This document shows, in pieces, positions 1-8,332 of a stretch of DNA of 64,000 bases (positions within the stretch are counted from its first letter, which is position 1; each line of letters opens with the position of its first letter). The notes beneath the pieces were generated by a model, which searched no databases, was not told the origin of the DNA, and was given only the letters and a program-made list of their open reading frames with translations. A program made the position numbers and the translations under genes. This stretch comes from Flavivirga spongiicola (GTDB lineage Bacteria > Bacteroidota > Bacteroidia > Flavobacteriales > Flavobacteriaceae): the NCBI RefSeq assembly GCF_030540825.1, contig NZ_JAUOEO010000002.1, forward strand, positions 124,001 to 188,000, written 5' to 3'.

Positions 1-987
1 TTGCCCATTTAATAACTTCTTCTCTCCGGGTTCATGCCATTCGTCATACATAACCATAGGGATGTTTTTTCTGGCATATTGAAAACCAGCTCCAAAATCT
101 GCAACCACATCATATTCATTTTGCTCAACTTCTGCAGTCCCAAGCCCAGTAAATATTTTGGCGAATTCTTTTATATTGTCATTGTCGTAAGTTGGAATTC
201 TATCACCATTTCCATCCAGCTCATAGCTACCATCCGGATTAAGTTCGTATAACCCAATTGTGAATAATTGCATAATTTCTCTTGCAAAATTCTCGTCCGG
301 ATGAATGTTTCTATCTACATCACTTTTTGGGTTGTTGTAATGGCTCAAGTACCCTCCCATCATTGGATGTAAAGTGACTTCTAATAGTAGGTCTCTAAAA
401 TTTCCAAAGGCGTTATCTTTTAAAACATCATAATAGTCTCCCAATCCTACACCGTAGTCATTCAGATTAGAATCCCATGAAATTACGAGTATTTCACTTA
501 ATGCTAAAGCTATTCTTTGTCTTAATAAATCATTATTTCCAATATTAGATTGCCACCATGCGTAATTAAAATGATGATCATCTGGACCATTGTAATCTTT
601 ATGATTGCCACCATTGGCAATAAAAATGACAAGTGCCTGATTATAAATATCAGTGGTCATTTGTCCCATGGATGGACTATTAATGTCAAATTGAGAATCA
701 ATCCAGTCTTCAAACGGATTTTTTGCAACAGATTTAATATAATCTAAATTAGTTCCAAAAGTTGCTTGTGCTAAGAATCTGGATGTTTCTAATAAGCGTG
801 CATCTAAACCATGACCGTTAACGGTATTGACGCCGTTGGCAGTTTCTCTCCAATTTGTACGACTTTGTTCGCTGCTGGAAGTTACGGTAATGCCGTTACT
901 ATGTCCTGCACCCAAATAGTTTGAATATTGTTGAGAAAAAAAGTAATATGGAAAGCATAGAAAAAAGAAAAGTAAGTGTTTTTTCAT
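1..987 (-). CDS. DUF1800 family secreted protein (3' end cut by window)
   Basis: The reading frame is open from an ATG at 987 to the first base of the window, so 329 N-terminal residues are visible and the C-terminus is missing. The first 19 residues form a signal peptide (MKKH followed by a Phe/Leu-rich core and a Ser-Gln end). The mature part contains the features typical of DUF1800: an early segment LLETSRFLAQATFG, a WWQSNIGN-like segment, RQRIALALSEILV, HPMMGGYLSH and the ENFAREIMQLFTIGL block. DUF1800 proteins are exported proteins of unknown biochemical function that in many Bacteroidetes are encoded beside a DUF1501 protein; the expected neighbour would lie left of the window. Family assignment is fairly sure, function is not known. 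Confidence 0.85.
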   Translation of the reverse strand, partial: MKKHLLFFFLCFPYYFFSQQYSNYLGAGHSNGITVTSSSEQSRTNWRETANGVNTVNGHGLDARLLETSRFLAQATFGTNLDYIKSVAKNPFEDWIDSQFDINSPSMGQMTTDIYNQALVIFIANGGNHKDYNGPDDHHFNYAWWQSNIGNNDLLRQRIALALSEILVISWDSNLNDYGVGLGDYYDVLKDNAFGNFRDLLLEVTLHPMMGGYLSHYNNPKSDVDRNIHPDENFAREIMQLFTIGLYELNPDGSYELDGNGDRIPTYDNDNIKEFAKIFTGLGTAEVEQNEYDVVADFGAGFQYARKNIPMVMYDEWHEPGEKKLLNGQ

Positions 988-1164
988 ATTGGAGGCTGGT
1001 GTTTTATTTTTAGTTACGTTAATTTTTAAAAATTAGACTTTAAATATATTCAAATAGATAGATAAAATACTTTATTTTTCGATGAACGGTGTTTTTAAAG
1101 CGTATCGAAATGCTATTATCTCATCTTTTATTGTTTAATTTGAATTACTAATTCAAAGATTTAT

Positions 1165-1656
1165 ATGGTAGAGATTATTATTGCTAATACAAAGAATCAT
1201 TATTCGCAAATAGCAAAACTTGCAGATGTTATTTGGAGAGAACATTATATTCCGATAGTAGGGAAACAGCAGATCGATTATATGCTCAGTAAGTATCAAT
1301 CTGCAATAGCCATTGAAGAGCAGGTAGCAAATGGATTTGAATATTTTTTAATGACTTTTGATAAAACCCCTGTTGGTTACATTTCGGTTAAAAAGGAAGT
1401 AGAATCATTATTTTTAAGTAAAATTTATATTTTAAGCGTTTATAGAGGCAAGAAGATAGGTAAAGCTGCTATGGCATTTATTGAAGAAAAAGCAGAAGAC
1501 TATGAATTAAAAAGTATCAGACTTACTGTAAATATAAATAATACCAATTCTATTAAAGCTTATGAGAAATTGGGATTTGCCAATATAGGCCCTTTAGTTA
1601 CAGATATTGGTAATGGGTTTGTGATGGATGATTATCAAATGGTAAAAACGATATAA
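1165..1656 (+). CDS. GNAT family N-acetyltransferase
   Basis: A 163-residue single-domain protein with the GNAT fold signature. Motif A, the acetyl-CoA pyrophosphate-binding loop, is RGKKIGK at residues 94-100 after a beta strand (IYILSVY). Motif B is the typical NTNSIKAYEKLGF at about residues 126-138. These proteins transfer the acetyl group of acetyl-CoA to an amine; the substrate cannot be read from the sequence. The gene stands alone on the plus strand and its stop codon abuts the stop of the convergent DUF4268 gene with no spacer. The family is sure, the substrate unknown. Confidence 0.88.
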   Translation: MVEIIIANTKNHYSQIAKLADVIWREHYIPIVGKQQIDYMLSKYQSAIAIEEQVANGFEYFLMTFDKTPVGYISVKKEVESLFLSKIYILSVYRGKKIGKAAMAFIEEKAEDYELKSIRLTVNINNTNSIKAYEKLGFANIGPLVTDIGNGFVMDDYQMVKTI

Positions 1657-2085
1657 TCATCCCTCAATGACATCTTTATATTCTTCAAAAAAGGCTTCAA
1701 AAGCGTTCATGTTTTTATTGAAAAATTCCATAACATCACGCCATGTATTTTTATTATGAATAGATACTTTCTGTTCTAAAGGTACATAAATTCTAGAAAT
1801 TTCTTTTTCATTATCTAAAAAGTACGCCTCGCTAAAAATAGCATTAGGAAGAAATTCGTCTAAAAGAATGGATTTTAAGGCTTGAAGTTTTTCCCAATAT
1901 TTAATTCGGTTTTCAAGATCGTCTTCTAAATCTAAAGCCACCAAAGCATTTTTGTTGTCAAAATGAAATTTGAAGCTTAAACCTTTTAGTTTTGTATTGT
2001 ATAAAACCCATTTCCTTGGAAACGATTTTCCAAAACTAGTCCAAAACTCTTGTCGTAATTGTCGTGATTCTTCTTTACTAAACAA
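1657..2085 (-). CDS. DUF4268 domain-containing protein
   Basis: A 142-residue soluble protein that matches the small stand-alone DUF4268 family of Bacteroidetes: N-terminal MFSKEESRQLRQEFWTSFGK, a central LKGLSFKFHFDN strand, and a WRDVMEFFNKNMNAFEAFF helix near the end. There is no signal peptide or membrane segment. In other proteins DUF4268 is found at the C-terminus of nuclease- or restriction-like proteins, but this short form has no catalytic motif I can point to. It converges exactly on the acetyltransferase gene. Function unknown. Confidence 0.8.
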   Translation of the reverse strand: MFSKEESRQLRQEFWTSFGKSFPRKWVLYNTKLKGLSFKFHFDNKNALVALDLEDDLENRIKYWEKLQALKSILLDEFLPNAIFSEAYFLDNEKEISRIYVPLEQKVSIHNKNTWRDVMEFFNKNMNAFEAFFEEYKDVIEG

Positions 2086-2155
2086 ATTTGAATAGATAAA
2101 AATTAAAAAAATGAATAATTAAAAATGTTGCCATGAATTCACGAATATTTATTTT

Positions 2156-2194
2156 ACCTAACACCTAACACCTAACACCTAACACCTAACACCC
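2156..2194. repeat. 7-bp tandem repeat (ACCTAAC)n
   Basis: Five uninterrupted copies of ACCTAAC followed by a partial unit, in the short gap between the DUF4268 gene and the ZIP transporter gene, just after the transporter's stop. A degenerate relative (GTAGGTGTTAGGAATTAGG) occurs near 5259-5280. Likely a slippage-prone simple repeat; no role is evident. Confidence 0.9.
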
Positions 2195-2199
2195 AAAAC

Positions 2200-2874
2200 T
2201 CATATCAAATAAGCAATACCAACACCTAGAATAATAGCAATAAATTTCGATAAATTAAATTTATGTCCGTCACTACTTTCAAATAGAATCGTTGTAGAAA
2301 TATGAAAAAAGATACCAATAACAATGGCGTTAATAACATGTGCAAAGCTAGCGACCGTTTCAGAAGTATGAGAAATAACAGTTCCTAAAGGCGTCATACA
2401 AGCAAAAATAATTAGAAAGATCCCAATCTGTATTTTACTGTAATTAGACTGAAATAAAAACATACTAATCAAGGTAGCAATTGGTATTTTATGTATTAAT
2501 ACACCATAAACCATATCGTTGTGTTCGTGGATTGCAAAACCTTCTAAAAAACTATGAATACATAAACTAATAAATAGTAACCAGGGAAAAGCTGTTCCGT
2601 CCTTATGTATATGTACATGCCCATGTTCGGCACCTTTAGAGAATAATTCTAAAATGATTTGCAGTAAAATACCACACATGATATAAAGACCAGTTAGTTT
2701 GGTCTCTAAATGATTATAAACCTCAGGTAACAGTTCGAAAAGTGTCAAGGCTAGTAAAAATGCACCACTGAAAGAGAGTAGAAGCTTAGTATTCCAAGAT
2801 TTCTTTGTTTTGGTAAGGCTAGCTATTAGTACGCCTAAAATAACAGCATAAAAAGGTAAAAGATAATTATTCAT
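2200..2874 (-). CDS. ZIP family metal transporter
   Basis: A 224-residue inner-membrane protein with about seven hydrophobic segments. The ZIP signature is present: HSFLEG with H107 and E111 in the metal-binding transmembrane helix, and HKIP at residues 128-131 in the next one. The His-rich loop GAEHGHVHIHKDG (residues 81-93) is the usual cytosolic metal-binding loop. ZIP proteins import divalent metals such as zinc, iron or manganese; the metal is not predictable here. The length is normal for the short bacterial ZupT-like branch. No metal-responsive operator was recognised upstream. Confidence 0.88.
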   Translation of the reverse strand: MNNYLLPFYAVILGVLIASLTKTKKSWNTKLLLSFSGAFLLALTLFELLPEVYNHLETKLTGLYIMCGILLQIILELFSKGAEHGHVHIHKDGTAFPWLLFISLCIHSFLEGFAIHEHNDMVYGVLIHKIPIATLISMFLFQSNYSKIQIGIFLIIFACMTPLGTVISHTSETVASFAHVINAIVIGIFFHISTTILFESSDGHKFNLSKFIAIILGVGIAYLI

Positions 2875-2915
2875 GTATATAAATACTCAAAAAGTGTTTT
2901 AATGCCAATTGTAGG

Positions 2916-3647
2916 CTATTTAAAAATCATTACTAAACGTTCTGATGTTTTCGCATTAAACTTACGCAATTTATAATCACCAAAAACATCTAGCAAATGT
3001 ACATTAGCTTTTTTAAATAATTTTTCAAAATCATCAAGCGTAAATGCTCTTACACGCTCCTGAAAATTATAATCTTCATTATTAACAGAAAAAGAAATAT
3101 CTTTTACTATATAACCGTCTTCTACATAACGTTTTAAATTAAAATCAATAGCATCAACCGTTTTAATTTCTTCAGGCACTAAATTATCAATTATAAATTC
3201 ACTATTCATAAAATCAATCACTCCAAAACCAAAATTATTTAAATCAGCTTTTATCGCTTTAATGGTGTTTAGGTTATCTTCATCTTTATCAAAATACCCA
3301 AAGCTTGTAAACAAATTAAAAACCGCATCAAATTGCTTATTGTAAGGCTTACACATATCATGAACCTCAAAATGCAACGTATCGTTTTCAAATTGTTTAG
3401 CGTGTCTAATACTATTTTCACTTAAATCTACACCTGTTACATGGTACCCTAAAGTGTTTAAGTAAACCGCGTGTCTCCCTTTTCCACAAGCCAAATCTAA
3501 AATAGTTCCGAGCTCAGGAATATTTAAATAACTAGTAAGGGTATCCATAAATGCATGTGCTTCGGTATCATCCCTATCTTTATATAAAATATGGTAAAAT
3601 GGTGTGTCAAACCAAGAAGTAAACCAATTCGTTGTATTTGTTATCAT
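2916..3647 (-). CDS. class I SAM-dependent methyltransferase
   Basis: A 243-residue protein with a standard Rossmann methyltransferase core. Motif I is ILDLACGKGRHAVYL (residues 49-63) and motif II is VTGVDLS (70-76). Residues beyond 190 (RVRAFTLDDFEKLFKKANVHLLDVFGDY) form the usual C-terminal extension of small-molecule or protein methyltransferases of this type. No target-recognition domain is visible, so the substrate is unknown. It is transcribed away from the THUMP methyltransferase gene, and an inverted-repeat element lies in the shared upstream region. Confidence 0.85.
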   Translation of the reverse strand: MITNTTNWFTSWFDTPFYHILYKDRDDTEAHAFMDTLTSYLNIPELGTILDLACGKGRHAVYLNTLGYHVTGVDLSENSIRHAKQFENDTLHFEVHDMCKPYNKQFDAVFNLFTSFGYFDKDEDNLNTIKAIKADLNNFGFGVIDFMNSEFIIDNLVPEEIKTVDAIDFNLKRYVEDGYIVKDISFSVNNEDYNFQERVRAFTLDDFEKLFKKANVHLLDVFGDYKLRKFNAKTSERLVMIFK

Positions 3648-3855
3648 ATTCTTTTTTGGTGGTTGGTTTCCTTGTATTGTTTAGCAACACAAGTTCAGGT
3701 TTTTATTTGCGGTTTCATATTTATATCTGAGAACTCATGAATATAAATATTTCGCCTTATCTTTTTCTTTAAAAAGATGTCTCTGTATCCCTTAACCTAA
3801 TCCATATTAACATTAATTTAACACAAAATTACGCTATTTTTGCAAGCAAATAAAT

Positions 3856-4017
3856 TGAACTCGTTTAAACTTTTATAATTGGCTAAAAAATGGCCCTTTT
3901 GCACCCACTTTTTGTTTTTTAGTAGTTCCATAGCGATGCTATGCAACAAATAAAAGCCTTCAATTGGTCACAAAATGTCTAATTTTCGCTTTAACCTTAA
4001 AAGTTTAAACCAGTTCA
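3856..4017. mobile_element. MITE-like inverted-repeat element, copy A
   Basis: A 162-bp non-coding element bounded by 20-bp inverted repeats (left 3856-3875, right 3998-4017, 19 of 20 matching) that begin TGAACTC. The interior holds a perfect palindrome CATAGCGATGCTATG near 3931-3945 and ATTTTCGCTTTAA next to the right arm. Two further copies with the same ends, core and right-arm-proximal motif are at 41673-41859 and 55247-55407. It fills most of the 395-bp divergent gap between two methyltransferase genes and ends 25 bp before the downstream ATG, so it may alter promoter architecture. No target duplication is evident at this copy. Confidence 0.75.
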
Positions 4018-4042
4018 GGTATATAGCAAGTAGTAGGAAAAA

Positions 4043-5200
4043 ATGGAAGAAAATTTCACAATGGTCGCCAAAACTTTATTTGGTTTCGAAGAATTATTAG
4101 CAAACGAACTGACACAATTGGGCGCACAAGATGTAAAGAAAGGTGTTCGAAATGTTAGCTTTTCAGGAGATAAGGGGTTTATGTACAAGGCTAATTTAGG
4201 TTTACGTACGGCCATTAAAATTTTAAAACCTATTCATTCATTTACCGTAAATAGCGAAAAAGATTTATACGATAAAATTTATGCTATGCAGTGGGATAAT
4301 TATTTGAAACCCACAGGGACTTTGGCGGTTGATGCCACTATTCATTCCGATTTGTTTTCACATTCTTTGTATATAGCTCAAAAAACGAAGGATGCTATTG
4401 TAGATAAGTTTCGCGACACTACAGGGCAACGTCCAAATGTTGATTTAAAATTTCCTGATTTAAAAATTAACGTACATATAGATAGACGTCAATGTACCAT
4501 ATCTTTAGATTCTTCGGGAGATTCCTTACATAAACGAGGTTATAAGACAGCTACTAATATAGCACCAATAAATGAAGTGTTAGCAGCAGGGTTGATTATG
4601 TTGTCGGGTTGGGATGGACAAACTGATTTTATGGACCCTATGTGTGGTAGCGGTACGATGCTCATTGAAGCGGCCATGATAGCTTGTAATATTCCACCTA
4701 ATTTGATGCGTAAAGAATTTGCTTTCGAGCGTTGGCAGGATTGGGATGTGGAATTATTTGAAAAAATAGAAGAATCGCTTCTTAAAAAAACTCGAGACTT
4801 TCATCATAAAATAATTGGATATGATAAAGCACCAAGTGCGGTTGCAAAAACTAAGGACAATGTAAAGAACGCGCAATTAGAAGATTTTATAGAAGTTAAA
4901 CACGAAGATTTCTTTAAAACCCAAAAAGGCGGAGAAGAGAAATTGCATATGGTATTTAATCCACCATATGGTGAGCGTTTAAACATAGACATGCAGGAGT
5001 TTTATAGTCATATAGGAGACACGCTTAAACAAAACTATCCAGGTACTGATGCTTGGTTTATTACTTCTAATTTGGATGCTTTAAAGCATGTTGGGTTAAG
5101 ACCCTCACGAAAAATACAGTTATTTAATGCCAAACTTGAGGCTCGTTTGGTTAAATATGTGATGTATGAAGGTAGTAAGAAAGGGAAATATATGAAATAG
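4043..5200 (+). CDS. THUMP domain-containing RNA methyltransferase (RlmL-like)
   Basis: A 385-residue protein with an N-terminal ferredoxin-like/THUMP region (about residues 1-155, including the RRQCTISLDSSGDSLHKRGY end) and a C-terminal methyltransferase. The SAM motif DPMCGSGTMLIEAAMIA starts near residue 197 and the catalytic NPPYGER near 306, typical of guanine-N2 methyltransferases. It corresponds to the RlmL half of the E. coli RlmKL fusion, which makes m2G2445 in 23S rRNA; the RlmK half is absent, as usual in Bacteroidetes. An alternative start is the ATG 12 codons... inside the short leader, at MVAKTLFGFEE, which is the conserved beginning of the family. The exact rRNA target is inferred. 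Confidence 0.88.
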   Translation: MEENFTMVAKTLFGFEELLANELTQLGAQDVKKGVRNVSFSGDKGFMYKANLGLRTAIKILKPIHSFTVNSEKDLYDKIYAMQWDNYLKPTGTLAVDATIHSDLFSHSLYIAQKTKDAIVDKFRDTTGQRPNVDLKFPDLKINVHIDRRQCTISLDSSGDSLHKRGYKTATNIAPINEVLAAGLIMLSGWDGQTDFMDPMCGSGTMLIEAAMIACNIPPNLMRKEFAFERWQDWDVELFEKIEESLLKKTRDFHHKIIGYDKAPSAVAKTKDNVKNAQLEDFIEVKHEDFFKTQKGGEEKLHMVFNPPYGERLNIDMQEFYSHIGDTLKQNYPGTDAWFITSNLDALKHVGLRPSRKIQLFNAKLEARLVKYVMYEGSKKGKYMK

Positions 5201-5355
5201 TATTCCTGTCTTTCGTTTTCGCTCAAGATAAACTACAGCAGGAATCTTATTTTGTTTTAGTAGGTGTTAGGAATTAGGGGTTAAGAAAAATAGGTATTGA
5301 ATTTGTAGCAGCATTTTTAATTATCCATTATCTATTGTCCATTATTCATTTTTAA

Positions 5356-6783
5356 TTAAACATCAAGAACGTCCACAATATCTTTGATGAATTTCATTGT
5401 TTCGGTTTCGATATGTTGATTCAAAGTACTAAAATTATTGAAATCGGGATTTTCCATTAATATGTGTTCAACAATTGAAAAACCTTCCATATTGGGAGGG
5501 ATATGATATTTATTCCAATCACTGTCTTTAAATATATTCCAATATTTTTTTTGAATTTGTCTGTTTTGTCCAGCTAAACAAATTTCAAATCGCATTTTCA
5601 CATGATTAAAAATGATCACGATTTTTAATTTTTGACTTTTCAATGAAAGTGGCGTAAAAGGAAAGTATGAAAAATCCATATGGCCTTGATAAATGCTACC
5701 TACTTTATAATCTATAGGATATTCTTTTATAAAATGAGTTCTCAACCTTTTTATATACGATAGTAATTTTTTATAGTCTTTTTGTAGATCCCCCCTTTCA
5801 ATTTGTTTTCTATAATGTATTAAGTTGTCACTATCGGGTCGGGGGTGTTCTGCTTTTTTATGGGAATGCTTATTGACAGATTGGGGTTTTTTAATAGGGA
5901 TACAAATGTCAGCTATAAATCTATGTTCGGGGTGTGTTCTATGATCATTGTGATATAACTCAAAATAATGACCATCTTCAAATTCATAGCCATTTTCTAC
6001 TACCCACACGCACATACTATCCCAAGCCTTTGAAAAAAACTCTGGTGCTATTTCAAAATGACCTACGGCATAATATCCTTTTTTAATGTCAACCTGTTTT
6101 ATAGGGCTTTCTATATTAACATCTCCATTTGTAGTAAAACAAATGCTCAGTCTCACTTTTGAAGGATCGGTAATTCTAGGATTGTCGTGGTATACGGTTA
6201 CGGCTTTTAGATTTGGAACATTTAGAATGTCTTTTGTTGCCATCCATTTTGCCAACTTTTCATAAGTATCTCCGATCTTATCAAATTCACCAATATGAGT
6301 CATGCCAATAAGCGACATATCAGAAAGCTTTTTTATTTCTATTTGTCCATTCATTTTAATCCAATTTAAGGTATTATCAATTTGACAAATATATTTTTCA
6401 ATCGACTTTGTATCTACACCAATCTTGCTAATTTTACCTTTAGATATAAACGATAGGGGGCTAACACCATAAAACTTTTTAAATGCTCTAGAAAAAGAAT
6501 TACCACTACCAAAGCCGTACCTAAAAGCTAATTCGGTTATAGATTCATTGGTTCCGACTAGCAGAATGGCTGCGACTTTTTCAACTCTTTTTCTGCTAAT
6601 AAATGCATTAATAGTTTCGCCAGTTATAAACTTGAAAAGTCTATGAAAATGAAATGGGGAATAACAAGCCTTTTTTGATAATAGTTCTAGCGATAATTCT
6701 TTAGCTAAATTATTTTCAATATACTCAATGGCAATATTTATTCTTTTTATATATGTTTTCTGTGTGTCGTCATTCATTCTCAA
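5356..6783 (-). CDS. AraC family regulator with GyrI-like and extra C-terminal domain
   Basis: A 475-residue three-part protein. Residues about 8-115 are a double helix-turn-helix of the AraC type (ACYSPFHFHRLFKFITGETI, then ITELAFRYGFGSGNSFSRAFKKFYGVSP). Residues about 150-310 form a GyrI-like/SOUL small-molecule-binding domain (IEIKKLSDMSLIGMTHIGEFDKI ... ADICIPIKK). The last 150 residues (from LIHYRKQIERGDLQKDYKKL) are an additional soluble domain that I know only as an uncharacterised stand-alone family; DUF7000 is a possibility. AraC-GyrI fusions are known effector-responsive activators. No target operon is adjacent, so the ligand and regulon are unknown. Confidence 0.82.
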   Translation of the reverse strand: MRMNDDTQKTYIKRINIAIEYIENNLAKELSLELLSKKACYSPFHFHRLFKFITGETINAFISRKRVEKVAAILLVGTNESITELAFRYGFGSGNSFSRAFKKFYGVSPLSFISKGKISKIGVDTKSIEKYICQIDNTLNWIKMNGQIEIKKLSDMSLIGMTHIGEFDKIGDTYEKLAKWMATKDILNVPNLKAVTVYHDNPRITDPSKVRLSICFTTNGDVNIESPIKQVDIKKGYYAVGHFEIAPEFFSKAWDSMCVWVVENGYEFEDGHYFELYHNDHRTHPEHRFIADICIPIKKPQSVNKHSHKKAEHPRPDSDNLIHYRKQIERGDLQKDYKKLLSYIKRLRTHFIKEYPIDYKVGSIYQGHMDFSYFPFTPLSLKSQKLKIVIIFNHVKMRFEICLAGQNRQIQKKYWNIFKDSDWNKYHIPPNMEGFSIVEHILMENPDFNNFSTLNQHIETETMKFIKDIVDVLDV

Positions 6784-6949
6784 TTTATTACTGGTAAAAC
6801 TGAATACAGTCTAAATGCAAAACAACGCCTTAGCGTGGTGTAGGGCTAGCCGCAGGTGGAGATACTCAAAAATATTCCAGAAGGTTTTCACACTAGGGAT
6901 GAATTAAGTAGTAGAAAATAATTTAAGAAGAAAGTTCTTTATATCAACC

Positions 6950-7675
6950 CTATTTCTTAAAAAGAGGAATACGGTAAGATAGTGTATAACTGTACCCTGT
7001 ACCAATACCACTACTGTCATAGGTTTTGTTAAATCCTGGGATGTAAACGTTTTCAAAATTATCTGGAACCGTTTCACTAGCTAATATTTTAAGTTGTGCG
7101 TTTAGCCCTAGATATAAATTATTAAATAATTCCACTTTTATTCCTAAAATAATTTCTACCCACAATGCAGTGAGGCCACTAAATTCTTGTTTTTCAACCG
7201 AAGAAAATTGCTCTCCCCAATATTGATTTGTACTGTAAACATTGAAACTGTTTAAATCATGACTAAAAGAACTTGCTCCTATGCGAAAACCAGAATAAAT
7301 CATGTTATCCATATTTAACCAGTTTTGGTACATATTATAGTCTATACCTCCTTTAATATAAGAGCCTTTACTTGTAATGTCTAAATATTCGTTAACAGTA
7401 TTTTTTTCTTCTATTCCAATTTCACCTGCAATATATAGGCGTTTTTTTAGCCTGTAATCTGCAGAAATTTCAAATCCACTATATTCATCGTCTACAAACG
7501 AACGAATTAGTTTCCCAATATCGCCACCTACGCGAAGTCCATATTTCAATTTTACTTTTATGGAGTCGTTAGGTGTGCTAATAATGCTATCGTTTTGTGC
7601 GTTTACAGACACACAGAAAAGGAGTATACATACAAAACTACTAATGAGACATTGTAAAGTGCGCTGCTGCTTCAT
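6950..7675 (-). CDS. DUF6048 family outer-membrane protein
   Basis: A 241-residue protein with a signal peptide ending at about residue 26 (SVNAQ) and alternating aromatic/polar strands ending in YTLSYRIPLFKK, as in small outer-membrane beta-barrels. Its context (immediately after a DUF6452-type lipoprotein and rlmD) is the one in which DUF6048 proteins are normally found in flavobacteria, which supports the assignment. It overlaps the end of the upstream lipoprotein gene by 35 bp, suggesting translational coupling. Function unknown. Confidence 0.75.
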   Translation of the reverse strand: MKQQRTLQCLISSFVCILLFCVSVNAQNDSIISTPNDSIKVKLKYGLRVGGDIGKLIRSFVDDEYSGFEISADYRLKKRLYIAGEIGIEEKNTVNEYLDITSKGSYIKGGIDYNMYQNWLNMDNMIYSGFRIGASSFSHDLNSFNVYSTNQYWGEQFSSVEKQEFSGLTALWVEIILGIKVELFNNLYLGLNAQLKILASETVPDNFENVYIPGFNKTYDSSGIGTGYSYTLSYRIPLFKK

Positions 7676-8186
7676 CTTCTACAGATTGGTTATCGGTTAC
7701 GGGTTGTCTAGATATTATCCAAGGGTCTGTGTCACTTGCGTCCAGATTAAGTGTCACATTTTTAAAAATAGTTTTATAGCCACAAGCTCTTGATACATAA
7801 ACTTCTTCGCGGCTATAATTGATAGTAATAAGATCATAATTGCCATCAATAAAATCATCACTTGTATCATCAGGTGTACCAGCATCATTTACTGTGGCTT
7901 CTTTTATAAGCCTATATTGCGTGGTATTTTCATTTGTTTTTAATGGAAGTACGAGATTGTCTGTGTCGTCAAAATTGTAATCGGCTAAAATGGCATCATC
8001 GGCAACACCAACACCAACGACAACTAGATCAAAAACACGCTTTTTATTATCAGCATTATTGACGTCTAGAAGATCAATGATTAATCTTGGAGTAGTAGGC
8101 GTACTACTTGGACAGATATCGTCACGCTCACAACTAATATAACATATAGTTATGATGACGAATAGTACTAGGCTTCTTTTTCTCAT
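7641..8186 (-). CDS. DUF6452 family lipoprotein
   Basis: A 181-residue exported protein. The N-terminus is a lipoprotein signal with the lipobox ICYISC, Cys19 followed by acidic residues, which in Bacteroidetes favours export to the outer membrane. The remainder is a beta-rich domain with FDLVVVGVGV and a C-terminal region with a conserved-looking ACGYKTIFKNVTLNL segment. It lies between rlmD and the DUF6048 gene, the usual setting of DUF6452, and its 3' end overlaps the next gene. The two exported proteins probably work together in the envelope; this is inference from synteny. Confidence 0.75.
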   Translation of the reverse strand: MRKRSLVLFVIITICYISCERDDICPSSTPTTPRLIIDLLDVNNADNKKRVFDLVVVGVGVADDAILADYNFDDTDNLVLPLKTNENTTQYRLIKEATVNDAGTPDDTSDDFIDGNYDLITINYSREEVYVSRACGYKTIFKNVTLNLDASDTDPWIISRQPVTDNQSVEDEAAAHFTMSH

Positions 8187-8332
8187 TAATTTTTTTGTAT
8201 ACGTTTATTTACTTATCCCTTAATTTTAGAGTTAGCGTTCCTCAAGGGATTTAACATATGCATTGTTTTCAATTATATTTCTGACTAATATATAATCATT
8301 TTTAGAAATTATTAATCGATTCAACAACATAT

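Noticed and set aside
2156..2194. CRISPR array
   Set aside because: The units are 7 bp and contiguous, without spacers, and no cas genes are in the window.
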